A DNA stretch of 64,000 nucleotides from Rapana venosa (taxonomy: Eukaryota > Mollusca > Gastropoda > Neogastropoda > Muricidae), in contig CM054144.1 of assembly GCA_028751875.1 (NCBI GenBank), positions 16,509,001 to 16,573,000 of the forward strand. Reading direction: 5' to 3'. This document shows positions 11,501-23,424 of this stretch, in pieces. The stretch's first letter is position 1. Each line of letters opens with the position of its first letter. The notes beneath the pieces are model-generated. The model was not told where the DNA came from and ran no database searches. It worked only from the letters and a program-made list of their open reading frames with translations. A program made the translations under genes and the position numbers.

Positions 11501-13079
11501 GTGCCAAAGAAGGTTATTATGTTTTCTGGCACACTGGAAAATGGGAAGGCTCTTTCCGCCCAGGCTGGTAATCACAGCAAAACTCACCAAGCTAGTCTAA
11601 GAGTCACTTTTGGTTCTATCGTCAAGTATAGGTATGTCTCATGCGTCTTATGGAAAATGCTTGGGTTTGGGACATAGACCATTTTAGAAGAATGAACAAA
11701 CAGATTGGGAAGTAGCCATTGCTGGTGGTGATGATGGTTATGATGTTAACGCGGAAATAACCAAGGTCGGTGAAAGACCCATTAACATGGCAGTAAACTC
11801 TTTGCTTTTTGTACACCTGTCTCAGTTAAACACAACACAAAACCAAGTGGTGATGAAGGCTTCTTCCTCATCAGTCCCTTCTGATCTCCTAAGAATCCTT
11901 CCACCCAGCAGAGCAATGTACTGTGAAACGCACGCACACATTTGCTTTACTACACTTCTGTTTAAAGAGCTAGAGAAGGCTCTCCATGGAAACACTCTGA
12001 ATAACAATCAAAGGACGCAGCACAATGAAAAACAGTTGACTGTAAAATTTACATATTACATTAGAATAAAATTATATAAATACTAATATACATACGTAAC
12101 AATGTGTCACGCGGTCCTGTAATAAGAGCACCTGGAAACATGCCAAATATTGAGCTTAAAGATCTTGGTGTATGTACAAGAGTGTGAGGAAGGATGGGGA
12201 TATTGGTGAGTTTAAGTTTTGAGTTACACACTGAGGGATACTACATGCGTAATACAGCAATAGAAGAAGCTCAGAAACCTCCTCGGTTTCCTAACTTGAA
12301 CAGTTGCGAATGTTGAAAGTGAAGATTACAAGATGATGATTTTACTTACAAAGTAACATATAAAGCGAATAAATGGCACTTCAAACCAAGCATCGACTGG
12401 CAGATCAAGTTTGAGTTTATTAGGCCATACACTTCTTGCACCTGACAGAACTTTCCGTTTTTAAGCCAAATGTGGACCATAATAACATAGCACTAGCCTT
12501 CAATCAGCTAGTAGAACGAAGTAGAGATAATGCATTACAGAATAAGACACGTTACTTGCTTCTAGAAAAGACTCTGTGACCCTAAACCATCCAACCACAT
12601 TGCGTACGATTCCTTCCATACTTTTCCTCTGGTTGATCAGTTACACATTGGTGTTTGTTCTGGTTGCAAGAGAGATAAGAGCTTCTTTCTTGTTCATGAT
12701 GGGATTACTTTAACTCGGGAAGACCTCGAGTTGATGCCCTCAGATTGCTATTGCTATTCGGAACAGCGGCAGTTGACAATGACATTGTATTGGGAACATT
12801 TCAGTAATAAGTCAACTTGCTCCTAGACACCACAGCCAGCTGACACAATTAGCATCCCTCAATCTCACACCACATGACCTCGTTGCAGTCTAATACACAG
12901 ATGTTGTACTGCCGACAATTCAATTACAAGACTTACTGAATGGAATACAATAAAATTACACACACATTTTTTTTTAAAACAGTATAAGAAGAAGATGTCG
13001 CGCTAAATATCAAAGTTACACTAGGGCACTAATCCTGAACCTCTTAATGATATTGCTAATACTTTCGTTTGACAAAGAT
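8501..13079. other. Decayed Polinton interior
   Basis: About 4.6 kb with only short frames. Moderately long ones exist (for example 10003-10185 plus, hydrophobic; 11393-11677 plus; 10592-10786 minus), but I cannot assign any of them. Frequent single-base indels are likely, as in the capsid remnant, so more capsid, protease or ATPase remains may be hidden here. A (CCA)n stretch lies at 9837-9855. Confidence 0.5.
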
Positions 13080-13480
13080 TCGTTACACAGATGCAGAGGA
13101 CATTGAGAACAACTAGCAAAGTATACAAAAATGCAGGCGTAGGTACAGTCAGCATTTACTGTGTTGAGCTTATTACTACAGGTACAGCAAACACTGTCTA
13201 CAGCCGCAGAGGAACAGGCATTGCTCTCTTGGCTACTGGATTTGCAGCTCCTGCATCAATAGCATTGGGCTCTGGTTTCAATACAGCAGGAGCTGTTCAT
13301 TTGTCACATCAGTCTTTTCGATGAAGGTTGTGCGTAAAATAGGAAATAACATGATTTGCTGTTGTTGCCTTGACTAGTAGCCAAGCCTAAGCTAATTCAG
13401 CTCATTATTAGCAAAGCTCTAACAGATTCCACAATATCAGAAAGAGGAGTTCAAGCGTCTTCAGGTTGACTATGATTGAC
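13080..13480 (+). pseudogene. Polinton hydrophobic accessory protein remnant
   Basis: The frame 13091-13324 encodes a Gly/Ala-rich hydrophobic segment (GIALLATGFAAPASIALG). It is followed, after stops and a frameshift, by a helix-like piece reading LIISKALTDSTISE near 13400-13430, with an acidic/basic continuation in another frame. This arrangement resembles a conserved membrane-associated protein encoded next to polB in several Polintons. I cannot name its function. It is broken by at least two frame changes. Confidence 0.45.
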
Positions 13481-13821
13481 TACATGCGTCAAAAAGTTTG
13501 ACCTCCAGAAAATACAACACAAAAGCTATGCCTGTGGACATTGACTCGATAAAAAAGGGAATATATAAAAAAGGAGGTATCTGCTTGCTTTGGAACAATA
13601 CTCAGCTGAGGACTCTATTAAGGAGCCTAAGATAATTACCTTGTGGTAGATTCACTGCTTCATACCGTAGCCAAAACAAAAAAAACAAGAAAGCATTAAT
13701 TAATTTTTTTTCTTACTATATTGAGTTAGCGATTTTGTTGGGTTCATTATGGACAAAGTGTTTCAACAACTGAGCTGGGGTTACACAAACGCAAAACGTT
13801 GTTACAAAGTATCCAAGATGA

Positions 13822-15300
13822 CAATCGACAAGTACAGACAAAGAGAACAATCGAACAACCAGTAAAGGTACAGTTGGTTGCTTGAAAATTCTATACAACA
13901 CAAGCAACAAAGAAGAGGAACTAACTGTTCATGTATCAACCACACAACAAGCACTGAACTCCTTTGAAGAGCTCAACACAGCATGGGCAGATGAGATGAT
14001 GCGCAACTTCGAATATTCTGCAGAAACAGCAAGAATGAGGGGATCAGGATGGACAGTTGGTAAGGTTCTTCGCATAGAACTAAAGCAAACAAAGTTTCAT
14101 CCCATTGTTGGAAGGAGCTACATTCCCCTACCAATAGAAATAGTAACAAAACGGGCTGTGCTAAACATACAGAACAAAGATGATAAGTGCTTTATGTGGT
14201 GTGTGCTAGCAAGGTTGTTCCATATAACAAAGAATGCAGAGAGAGTGGCAAACTATCATGAACATTGTAACAAGCTCGACTTCACTGGTATTACCTTCCC
14301 TGTTGAAGTGAAAAATATTGATGCCTTTGAGGAACTAAACCCCCCAATTAGTGTTAATGTGTACACTTGGGAAGATACAGAACCAAGGTTAAGACCGTTG
14401 AGGATATCAAGAAGGTCTCCTACAGTTGGTAGTCCTGATAAGAATCATGTAGACCTTTTGTTAATCAGCAATGACAATGGCTACCATTATACACTAATCA
14501 GAACAATGAGTAGACTTATTGCCCATACAACAAAAAAGCATCAAAAGCAAGAGTTCTGTAGACGATGCTTAGTTCGTTTACCATCACTACAAGCTGCTGA
14601 CAAACACAGAAAACATTGTAAGAGTGAGGCTGAAGCAAATACAGTACTTGTCACACCAAGACCGGGAAGCAAGGTGTACTTCAAGAATATAAAAAAGTTA
14701 CAAAAGAGCCCCTATGTAGTGTATGCTGACTTCGAGTCTATAGTAGTGCCATACCAAGGACCAGTAGAAGAAGAAATACCTAAAACAGTCCTGCTTAGTA
14801 ATCACCAAGTTTGTTCCTTTGCTTATGTTGTTGTTAGATCGGATGGTGCACACTCAGAGCCAGTTTTGTATAGAGGACCAGACGCAGCTAAGCTTTTTCT
14901 TGAACACATGAAAGCGAATCATAACCACTACTCTCAACAGCTAAACCTACAAGAGATCATTATGACAGAAGAAGACCAGGAACAGTATGCCTCTGCCACA
15001 CATTGCTGGATTTGTGGTAATCCGCTGGCAGACGATATCACAGTCAGAGATCATGACCACATCAGTGGTAAGTTTCGTGGAGCAGCACATAGTAAGTGTA
15101 ATCTACAACTAAAAGTAGATCCCAAAACGTGGAAGCTGCCAGTCTTCTTCCACAATCTAAGAGGTTACCACTCACACCTAATCATGCAGGCAGTGTTTTT
15201 GTTGGGTCCTCGACAGGACCGCTGGCAGGTTAGGAACTGTAATGAGTCTTCGATAGGGCTGATCGGGTCTGCAGTGCTCACTTGGAGCGCAGTGTGGTAA
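13822..15300 (+). pseudogene. polB: Polinton type-B DNA polymerase, N-terminal half
   Basis: The frame is open from 13822 to the TAA at 15298-15300, with no ATG start evident. Positions below count from 13882. The N-terminal part has an RSYIPLPIEI block and a DDKCFMWCVLARL block (about 77-112), typical of Polinton polymerases. A CRRC...H...HC finger lies near 224-242. The exonuclease motif YADFES gives Exo I (D283, E285). An HNH/endonuclease VII-like zinc module follows (C375, C378, RDHDH 389-393, H403, C406). The next block, HNLRGYHSHL (424-433), corresponds to Exo II, but the usual aspartate after Gly-Tyr is histidine (H430). Past about residue 437 the sequence no longer looks like polymerase. 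All palm motifs are missing, compared with over 1000 residues in the family, so it cannot polymerise. It lies just inside the right terminal repeat. Confidence 0.88.
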
Positions 15301-15420
15301 AACATGTGTGTACTATCATGGCTGAAGGAAGCAGTGGTGCTTCTCGGCAACTAGAAACATTGAGGTTGACTAGTCAAAGCTCACAAACTTCAAATGAATG
15401 ACTGAATTAACGAATAAATG
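15190..15420. other. Deletion junction zone beside right terminal repeat
   Basis: Polymerase similarity ends at about 15190, and the terminal repeat begins at about 15421. The 230 bases between include a 27-codon ATG frame (15319-15402) rich in Ser/Thr. This could be the start of a lost gene or chance. Confidence 0.4.
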
Positions 15421-16250
15421 AAGTGAAACGAGGCGACGAAGCAGGCATTGAAAGCAGGTGAAAAACGTTATATATCATGGTGCAGTCAGATCCACCGTAA
15501 CCGTTTCTATTTTTAGAACCACAACATTTTCGTTAGTGGCACAGCACCTGAGCAGTTATGCATAATCTTCATTGAGAGGCTGCAGATCCTGTGTTTTAGG
15601 TAGGGTGAGAGGTTGTTCTGATTCTGACGAAATATCTGACATTACCTAACAAACTAAGCAAGGTACAGGTAAGATAAATTCAAACACTTTTTTAATGAAA
15701 AGCTCGCATGTCTTCACTGCACTGCTTCACACTGCGAAATGACAAGACAGCTAGGGCTCGGTTGCTAACAACATAAAGTTCTGAGCGGAAATGTCGTCAC
15801 TGTTACTAATCAGCTGATTCTATCTAGTCTTGTGATTGGGGAAAGGTAAGTAACATGTCTAGATATGTCTTACCAGGGGAGGGAGACACCCTAGGGCTAC
15901 CTAATGAAATCTCAGTTGACAAAGCCTATTGGCGTGCTGTGTGTCATTCAAGCAGCAGGCGAGGTGTGTGTCTCCTACCCCATTTCTTTCTCCCTCTTCA
16001 ACTCTTTTTTCTGTGGACCAGTATAGCATAAATTCCCATAATTTTATAGTTTTACCCATCAAAAATAAATTAGTATTACTTTCAGTTTTAGTAGAGAGAT
16101 AGGGAAAAGGGGCATTCAAGATTGTTGCCTAGTTTTAACTAAAACCATGCAAGTTTTGAGTCGATGAGGCGCAGCCGAATCGGCTCAAAGTTGCAGAGGT
16201 TTGGTAAAATTATCGGCAAAGGAGCTTGAATGCCCCTTTTCCCTATCTCT
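15421..16250 (-). repeat. Polinton right terminal inverted repeat
   Basis: Reverse complement of 5922-6793 with scattered differences. It ends in ATCTCT directly before the target duplication. The 72-codon frame within it is not a gene. Confidence 0.92.
16095..16250. repeat. Terminal palindrome, right end
   Basis: This mirrors the palindrome at the left tip. The outer 26-base arms are well preserved and the centre is imperfect. Confidence 0.88.
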
Positions 16251-16256
16251 ATCATG
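16251..16256. repeat. Polinton target-site duplication, right copy
   Basis: ATCATG, identical to 5916-5921. Confidence 0.9.
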
Positions 16257-16309
16257 GATGTTTTTTTGGTGGGTTTTTTAAATTTTTTTTTACGATTTGG
16301 TAGTAATAG

Positions 16310-18290
16310 CGTATTGTAGATGGCTTTACTTCATGATGTAGTGTAAATCATCTCATGAGGTGGCAGTGCTAGTATAAAATATTATTCCATATGCATAGGG
16401 TGGTAGTATTGGTGTTTCATAGATGGTTTTATTTCAAAAGGCAGCAGCAGTGGTGCATTATAGGTGGCTTTGTTGGAGTTGACAGAAAAGGTATTCTATA
16501 AATGGTTTTATTTCATGAGGTGGTTTTATGAGTGTAGATGTTCCCATTCTATGAGGTGATTTTAGAGATGTATCATTCATGGTTTATTTCACGAGGTGGC
16601 TTTGAGAGTGTACTCTTGACAATTTTATTTCATAAAATGGCTCAAGTTAAGATCCATCATAGATGGCTTATTTCACCAAGGTGCTTTAAAAGTGTATTTT
16701 AGATGTTTTTATTTCATGAAATGGCTTTAGAAATATATCATATATGGTTTAACTTCATGAGCTGGCAGAAGTGTATTATAGATGGTATTATTTCATGCGG
16801 TGGTAGTAGCAATGCGTCAAAGTTGATTTTATCTCACGAGGTGATAAGTGCTTTATTATTACAGGTGGTTTTATTTTCCAAGGCGCCAGCATTGGTGTAT
16901 TATACTACATGATTATGTCATGAAATGGTAGAAGTGTATCATATAATTATGGTTTTACTTAAGATAGCAGCTTTTTACGTCTGATATTAGTAAAGGTGAT
17001 ATAGTTAGTCACTAAGAACAAGGTCTTTTTAAGAAATGTGGTTCGAGTTTTATCTTTATGTGTGGTTGATGTTTTTCCCCACAATGCAGTGACCATCCTG
17101 GGTTGACCCTTTGGCTAGGGCGTTGTTGCAAGGAATGACATGAGAGTGGCTGTTATTGCTCCTTTTAATCTGTATACAGTTTGTTTTATTTTTAAAATCT
17201 TAGATGGCAGCCCCAATATGGCTTCTGTGGTTGGCGGGGTTATAAACAAGATTGGATTAGATTGGAGTAGAAATTGATCACATAAGGTGGCAGTATAAGT
17301 TTATTATACAAGGTATGACAAGGTTGCAGTAGAAGTTTATCATAGGTTTTACTTTATAAGGTGGTAGTATAAGTTTATTGTAGGTTTTGCTTTATAAGGT
17401 GGCAGTAGAAGTTTATCATAGGTTTTACTTTATAAGGTGGTAGTAGAAATTAATTGTAGATGGTTTTACTTTATAAGGTGGTAGTATAAGTTTATTGTAG
17501 GTTTTGCTTTATAAGGTGGCAGTAGTAGTTTATTATAGGTGGTTTAACTTTATAAGATGGCAGTAGCAGTTTGTCATAGATGATTTAAGTGGCAGTAGAA
17601 GTTTATTATAGATGGTTTTATTTTATAAGGTGGCAGTAGAAGTTGGTCATAGATGATTTAAGTGGCAGTAGAAGTTTATTATAATGGTTTTATTTTATAA
17701 GGTGGCAGGAGAAGTTTGTCATAGATGATTTTCATGGCAGTATTAGTTTATTACAGATGGTTTTATTTTATAAGGTGGCAGTGAGAGTTTCTTACCGATG
17801 TTTTACTTTATAAAGTGACAGTATAAGTTTATTGTAGATGGTTTTAAGTTGCAGTATAAGTTTATAACAGATGGTTTTACTTCATAAGGAGGCAGTATAA
17901 GTTTATTATAGGTGGTTTTACTTTATAAAGTGGCAGAAGAAGTTTGTCATAAATGATTTAAGTGGCAGTAGAAGTTTATTACAGATGGTTTTATTTTATA
18001 AGGTGGCAGCAAAGACTTTCTTACCGATGGTTTTACTTTATAAAGCGGCAGTAGATATTTATTACAGATGGTTTTACTTCATAAGGTGGTAGTACAAGTT
18101 GATTATAGATGGTTTTATTTTACAAGGTGGCGGTAGTTTATTACAGATGGTTTTACTTTATAAGGTGGCAGTAGAGGTTTATTATACACGATTTTATTTC
18201 AATAGGTGGCAGTTTAAGTGTATTCATTTTTATTATTATTTTATGAGGTGGCAGTATAACAGTAGTCTTTTATTATAGATGGATTTACTT
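16310..18290. repeat. Degenerate minisatellite, unit about 41 bp
   Basis: Repeated words TTTATTATAGATGG, TTTTACTTTATAAGG and TGGCAGTAGAAG recur with a period near 41 bases. The units are best preserved from 17280 to 18230. The part from 16310 to 16980 is more diverged, with a non-repetitive stretch at about 16980-17270. No coding content. Confidence 0.9.
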
Positions 18291-18576
18291 TAATAATAAT
18301 AATAATAATAATGTATGGAATTTATATAGCGCTGAATCTTGTAAAGCAACAAATCAAAGCGCTCAGATTTGAATTCAGGCTGCTCTCCCCGGGGAGAGCG
18401 GGAGAACGCGTCGCCACTTAGCGCTGCGCCACCCTTTCACCTTTTTTTTTTTTTTTTTTTTCTGCAGCTGTATTTGTTTCCCTATCAGAGTGGCTTTTTT
18501 CTAAGAATTTTGCCAGGACAACTCTCTTGTTGCCGTGGTTTTTTTACGTGCGCTAAATAATTACGTTGTAACACAC

Positions 18577-18607
<31 letters not shown>

Positions 18608-18747
18608 TAGCGCCCAGACCACCACTCATGGTCTAATGGATGGGGGAAAAATTTCCGGTCCAAACGGGGTACGAACCGCCGCACACTTCAGACCCGGACT
18701 TTTCGCTTTCTAGACAGGCGCGTTACCTCTAGACCACCGATCCACCA
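18291..18747 (-). mobile_element. tRNA-derived SINE, family A, with LINE-like tail
   Basis: Read on the minus strand, it starts with a tRNA-like head. Box A is TGGTCTAGAGG and box B is an eroded form of GGTTCGAATCC. Next comes the core containing TCGGATGAGAC and AAACCGAGGTCC, a polypyrimidine/A stretch, and a 3' tail with ACAAGATTCAGCGCTATATA ending in (ATT)n at 18291-18310. ACTTTA flanks both ends (18287-18292 and 18748-18753), a likely target duplication. It sits inside the minisatellite DNA. Confidence 0.88.
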
Positions 18748-19480
18748 ACTTTATGAGGTTGCAGTAGCATTGTATAGATGGTTTTACCTCACGAGCTGAC
18801 AGTAGTAGTGTACTATAGATGGCTTTATTTCATGAGGTGACAGTGGCGTATTATAGTTTTATTTCACGAGGCAACAGTGGTGTATTATCTAGTTTTATTT
18901 CATAAATTCGTGATAGTGTTATTGATCACTGGCTTATTCCTCGGTGATGTAATGTGTTATTGATGGCTTATTCCTAGGTAATATGTTATAGATGGCTTAT
19001 TAATCGGCAATATATTATAGTTGGCTTATTTATCGGCAATATATTATAGTTGGCTTATTCATTGGTAATATGCTATAGATTATTTATTCCTCGGTAATGT
19101 TATAGATAGCTTACTCATCTGTGATGTATTACATATGGCTTATTCCTCGGTGATATGCAATTGATGGCTTATTCCTCGGTCCCGTGATGTAATAGATGGC
19201 TTATTCCTCGGCAATATGTTGTAGATGGATTATTCCTCGTGATCTGTTATAGATGGTTTACTCCTCGGTGATATGATACTATAGCTGGCTTATTCCTCAG
19301 TACTATGTTATAGATGGCTTATTCCTTGGTGATTTGATGTTATAGATGGCTTATTCCTTGGTGATATGATGTTGTAGACGTCCTTATTCCTCATTGATAT
19401 GTTATGGTTGGCTTATTCCTCAGTGATGTGATGCTGTAGATGGCTTATTTTTCGGCGATGTGATGCTATAGATGGCTTAT
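18748..19480. repeat. Degenerate minisatellite, unit about 29-34 bp
   Basis: TGGCTTATTCCTCGGTGAT and TGTTATAGA words recur about 20 times. The first 150 bases still resemble the 41-bp array on the other side of the SINE, so the two arrays seem to grade into each other. Confidence 0.85.
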
Positions 19481-20100
19481 TCCGCGGTTTTGGTTTTTGA
19501 TTTCCGCCACTGCTGTTCTAGTTGCCGGTGTTGGTGCTTTGGTTATGGGTTGGCGGGTTGTAGTATGTTACATGTGGTTATGGGTTGGCGGGTTGTAGTG
19601 TGTTACATGTGGTTATGGGTTGGCGGTTGAGGTCTGCTCATACATTTTGTTTTCAAGTTGTCAGTAACAGGTATTATGATGGTTATAGTGTGCCATACGT
19701 TTTGTTTTGAGTCGGTTGTTGTGATGTTGTACGTTTTGTTTCAGATCAGCGATATATTGATGTTTTGTAAAAAAAAATTCAGGCTGGTTATAGTGTGCTG
19801 TCGATACAGTATTGTAGATCACGATACCTTGAAGAGTGGCTGTAAGAATGCTGTATATGGTTATATTTTGAAGAGTGGGTGGGACAGTGTGCGACAGACA
19901 GCAGAAAGCGAATGACTGAATGATGTACAAAGCACACTCATGCACACACACCCCTCACAAATAAACAAGCAACTACATGTACACACCCTAATCCCCCTTT
20001 GTAGGGATGGGAAAAAAATGCTTTCAGGGTATTGTGGTTGTAAGGGGAAGACAGAGGGAGGAAGGGGAGATGGTTGTAATAAAGTGGAAGCTTAAAATCT
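19481..20100. other. Spacer with a short GGTTATGGGTTGGCGG repeat
   Basis: Three copies of a 36-38 base unit lie at 19541-19630. The rest is non-repetitive and I see no gene. Confidence 0.6.
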
Positions 20101-20115
20101 TTATTTCAACAGTAA

Positions 20116-20116
<1 letters not shown>

Positions 20117-20146
<30 letters not shown>

Positions 20147-20148
20147 AA
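20117..20148. repeat. Poly-C/poly-A tract
   Basis: About 20 C followed by 12 A. Confidence 0.9.
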
Positions 20149-20360
20149 GTGGGGAATGTGTACGGGCCAAAACTAAAACCATCCGACATACTCTGAATGT
20201 CAAGCTAAAATGTCTTAGTATGGATGTTGTATTTTCTGGTGTGGAAAAGGCTTTCTATTGTCCCCCAACATATCTGGCGTCGTTTGTTCTATCGTCTGGT
20301 GCAGCTTTCCATCTGGTGTGGAGCAACCTGGTGCCGCTGCCTCTTCCTGCCTGGACACTA

Positions 20361-22668
20361 TCTGCACACAGCATTGTCAGCACCACATCAGTCACATTAT
20401 AACACACAGCATTGTCAGCACCACATCAGTCACATTATAACACACAGCATTGTCAGCACCACATCAGTCACATTATAACAGCATTGTCAGCACCACATCA
20501 GTCACATTATAACACAGCATTGTCAGCACCACATCAGTCACATTATAACACAGCATTGTCAGCACCACATCAGTCACATTATAACACAGCATTGTCAGCA
20601 CCACATCAGTCACATTATAACACAGCATTGTCAGCACCACATCCCAGTTCACATCTATTATACACACAGCATTGTCAGCACCACATCAGTCACATTATAA
20701 CACAGTACATTCGTCAGCACCACATCAACCACATTATAACACAGCATTGTCAGCACCACATCAGTCACATTATAACACACAACACTGTCAGCACCACATC
20801 AGTCACATTATAACACACAGCATCGTCAGCACCACATCAGTCACATTATAACACACACAGCATTGTCAGCACCACATCAGTCACATTATAACACAGCAAT
20901 GTCAGCACCACATCAGTCACATTATAACACAGCATTGTCAGCACCACATCAGTCACATTATAACACACAACATTGTCAGCACCACATCAGTCACATTATA
21001 ACACACACAGCACTGTCAGCACCACATCAGTCACATTATAACACACAACATTGTCAGCACCACATCAGTCATATTATAACACAGCATTGTCAGCACCACA
21101 TCAGTCACATTATAACACAGCATTGTCAGCACCACATCAGTCACATTATAACACAGCATTGTCAGCACCACATCAGTCACATTATAACACACAGCATTGT
21201 CAGCACCACATCAGTCACATTATAACACATACAGCACTGTCAGCACCACATCAGTCACATTATAACACACAGCATTGTCATCACCACATCAGTCACATTA
21301 TAACACAGCATTGTGAGCACATCAGTCACATTATAACACAGCATTGTCAGCACCACATCAGTCACATTATAACACACAGCATTGTCAGCACCACATCAGT
21401 CACATTATAACACAGCAATGTCGGCACCGCAACAGTCACATTATAACACAGCATTGTCAGCACCACATCAGTCACATTATAACACACACAGCATTGTCAG
21501 CACCACATCAGTCACATCATAACACAGCATTGTCAGCACCACATCAGTCACATTATAACACACACAGCATTGTCAGCACCACATCCGTGACATTATAACA
21601 CAGCATTGTCAGCACCACATCAGTCACATTATAACACACACAGCATTGTCAGCACCACATCAGTCACATTATAACACAGCATTGTCAGCACCACATCCGT
21701 GACATTATAACACAGCATTGTCAGCACCACATCAGTCACATTATAACACAGCATTGTCAGCACCACATCCGTGACATTATAACACAGCATGTTCAGCACC
21801 ACATCAGTCACATTATAACACACACAGCATTGTCAGCACCACATCAGTCACAATATAACACACACAGCATTGTCAGCACCATATCCGACACAATATAACA
21901 CACACAGCATTGTCAGCACCACATCAGTCACATTATAACACACACACAGCATTGTCAGCACCATATCAGTCACATTATAACACAGCATTGTCAACACCGC
22001 ATCAGTCACATTATAACACAGCATTGTCAGCACCACATCAACCACATTATAACACAGCATTGTCAGCACCACATCAGTCACATTATAACACACAGCATTG
22101 TCAGCACCACATCAGTCACATTATAACACACAGCATTGTCAGCACCACATCAGTCACATTATAACACACAGCATTGTCAGCACCACATCAGTCACATTAT
22201 AACACACACAGCATTGTCAGCACCACATCAGTCACATCATAACACAGCATTGTCAGCACCACATCAGTCACATCATAACACAGCAATGTGAGCACCACAT
22301 CAGTCACATCATAACACAGCATTGTCAGCACCACATCAGTCACATTATAACACACACAGCATTGTCAGCACCACATCCGTGACATTATAACACAGCATTG
22401 TCAGCACCACATCAGTCACATTATAACACACACAGCATTGTCAGCACCACATCAGTCACATTATAACACAGCATTGTCAGCACCACATCCGTGACATTAT
22501 AACACAGCATTGTCAGCACCACATCAGTCACATTATAACACAGCATTGTCAGCACCACATCCGTGACATTATAACACAGCATGTTCAGCACCACATCAGT
22601 CACATTATAACACACACAGCATTGTCAGCACCACATCAGTCACAATATAACACACAAAACATTGTCAC
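20361..22668. repeat. 36-bp tandem repeat array, about 62 copies
   Basis: The unit has the consecutive parts GCATTGTCAGCACCACATC and AGTCACATTATAACACA, 36 bases in all. CA expansions give 38- and 40-base versions. Frequent variants (ATCCGTGACATT, ATATCAGTC, CATGTTCAG) mark sub-lineages. All three plus frames are open in places because 36 is a multiple of 3, so long SAPHQSHYNT-type frames are artefacts of the repeat. Confidence 0.97.
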
Positions 22669-23424
22669 AGTGTAACACACCATCATATAGTGACGTACAT
22701 CATTTACCATATAACACTGATGTAGTACACACACACACACACCACACACACAGTCACCACACAACGCTGCAGACAGTAACATTGGTGACACTGCTGCCAC
22801 ACTGAACTATCGATATCGTAACACTTCTGCCATACTGAACTATCGTAACACTGCTTCAAATTAAGCTAGATAACACTGCCATCACACTATCATAACACTT
22901 TCCCCCCTCTCTTTCTCTCCCTCCCTCCCTCTCTCTTTCTCGGTATCATCATCATCATCACAAAAAATCAATCAGTTCGTGTGCCTTGAATGATCATCAT
23001 CATCATCATAACAAAGTCAATCAGTGTGTGTGCTTTGAAAGTAAAATCAATGACTATATTTGTTTCTGAAAGTTTTAGCGCTTTATACTGCTCGACGAAG
23101 TCTGGAATTATCTTTCTTTAACACTGCTGAGAATTCCAAGAGTGGGATTTGTCAGCTCTTTGTTTTCTTCTTTGTGCTATTTCACTGCACATAGGAAAAG
23201 AAATAGCTGTTTTGTGCGAAATGACATTTTTTGAAAATTTCATTTGCAAATGGGAATTTAAAAAAGTACATTTTATCGACATTTTCTGGTGCCAGGTTTC
23301 TTGTTACACAGCTAATTAATTCCCTTGGCATGGCATTCTCACGCAGGGTTCTATTTTTGTTGCTGCTTAGCGTGAGCTCCAAGGTTTAACAATGGTGAGA
23401 TTTTATGTAAGCGCCCACCTAACC
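22669..23424. other. Array flank and spacer
   Basis: Degraded CA-rich and CACTG-type words occur to 22910, CT at 22904-22940, and two CATCATCATCAT words (22947 and 22994) set in a 45-base duplication. The rest has no recognisable gene. Confidence 0.5.

Larger units (their letters stand above)
5922..16250. mobile_element. Polinton/Maverick DNA transposon, internally deleted
   Basis: An element of 10,329 bp with inverted terminal repeats of about 830-870 bp (5922-6793 and 15421-16250), ends reading AGAGAT...ATCTCT, and the 6-bp duplication ATCATG on both sides. Together with a protein-primed type-B DNA polymerase fragment and a capsid-like gene remnant, this identifies a Polinton/Maverick (related to adintoviruses). 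Complete family members are usually 15-20 kb with about ten genes, including integrase, packaging ATPase, protease and two capsid proteins. I could not recognise integrase, ATPase or protease here, and polB stops close to the right repeat. The element is therefore deleted, decayed and not autonomous. The terminal repeats differ by scattered substitutions and small indels, which points to considerable age. Confidence 0.93.

Noticed and set aside
20412..21598. Proteins with repeated SAPHQSHYNT or TVSTTSV units
   Set aside because: A 36-base unit without stops keeps any frame open. There is no start context, signal or non-repetitive domain.
20361..22668. CRISPR-like array (36-bp repeats)
   Set aside because: The units are contiguous with no unique spacers, no cas genes are present and the context is eukaryotic. 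It is a tandem satellite.
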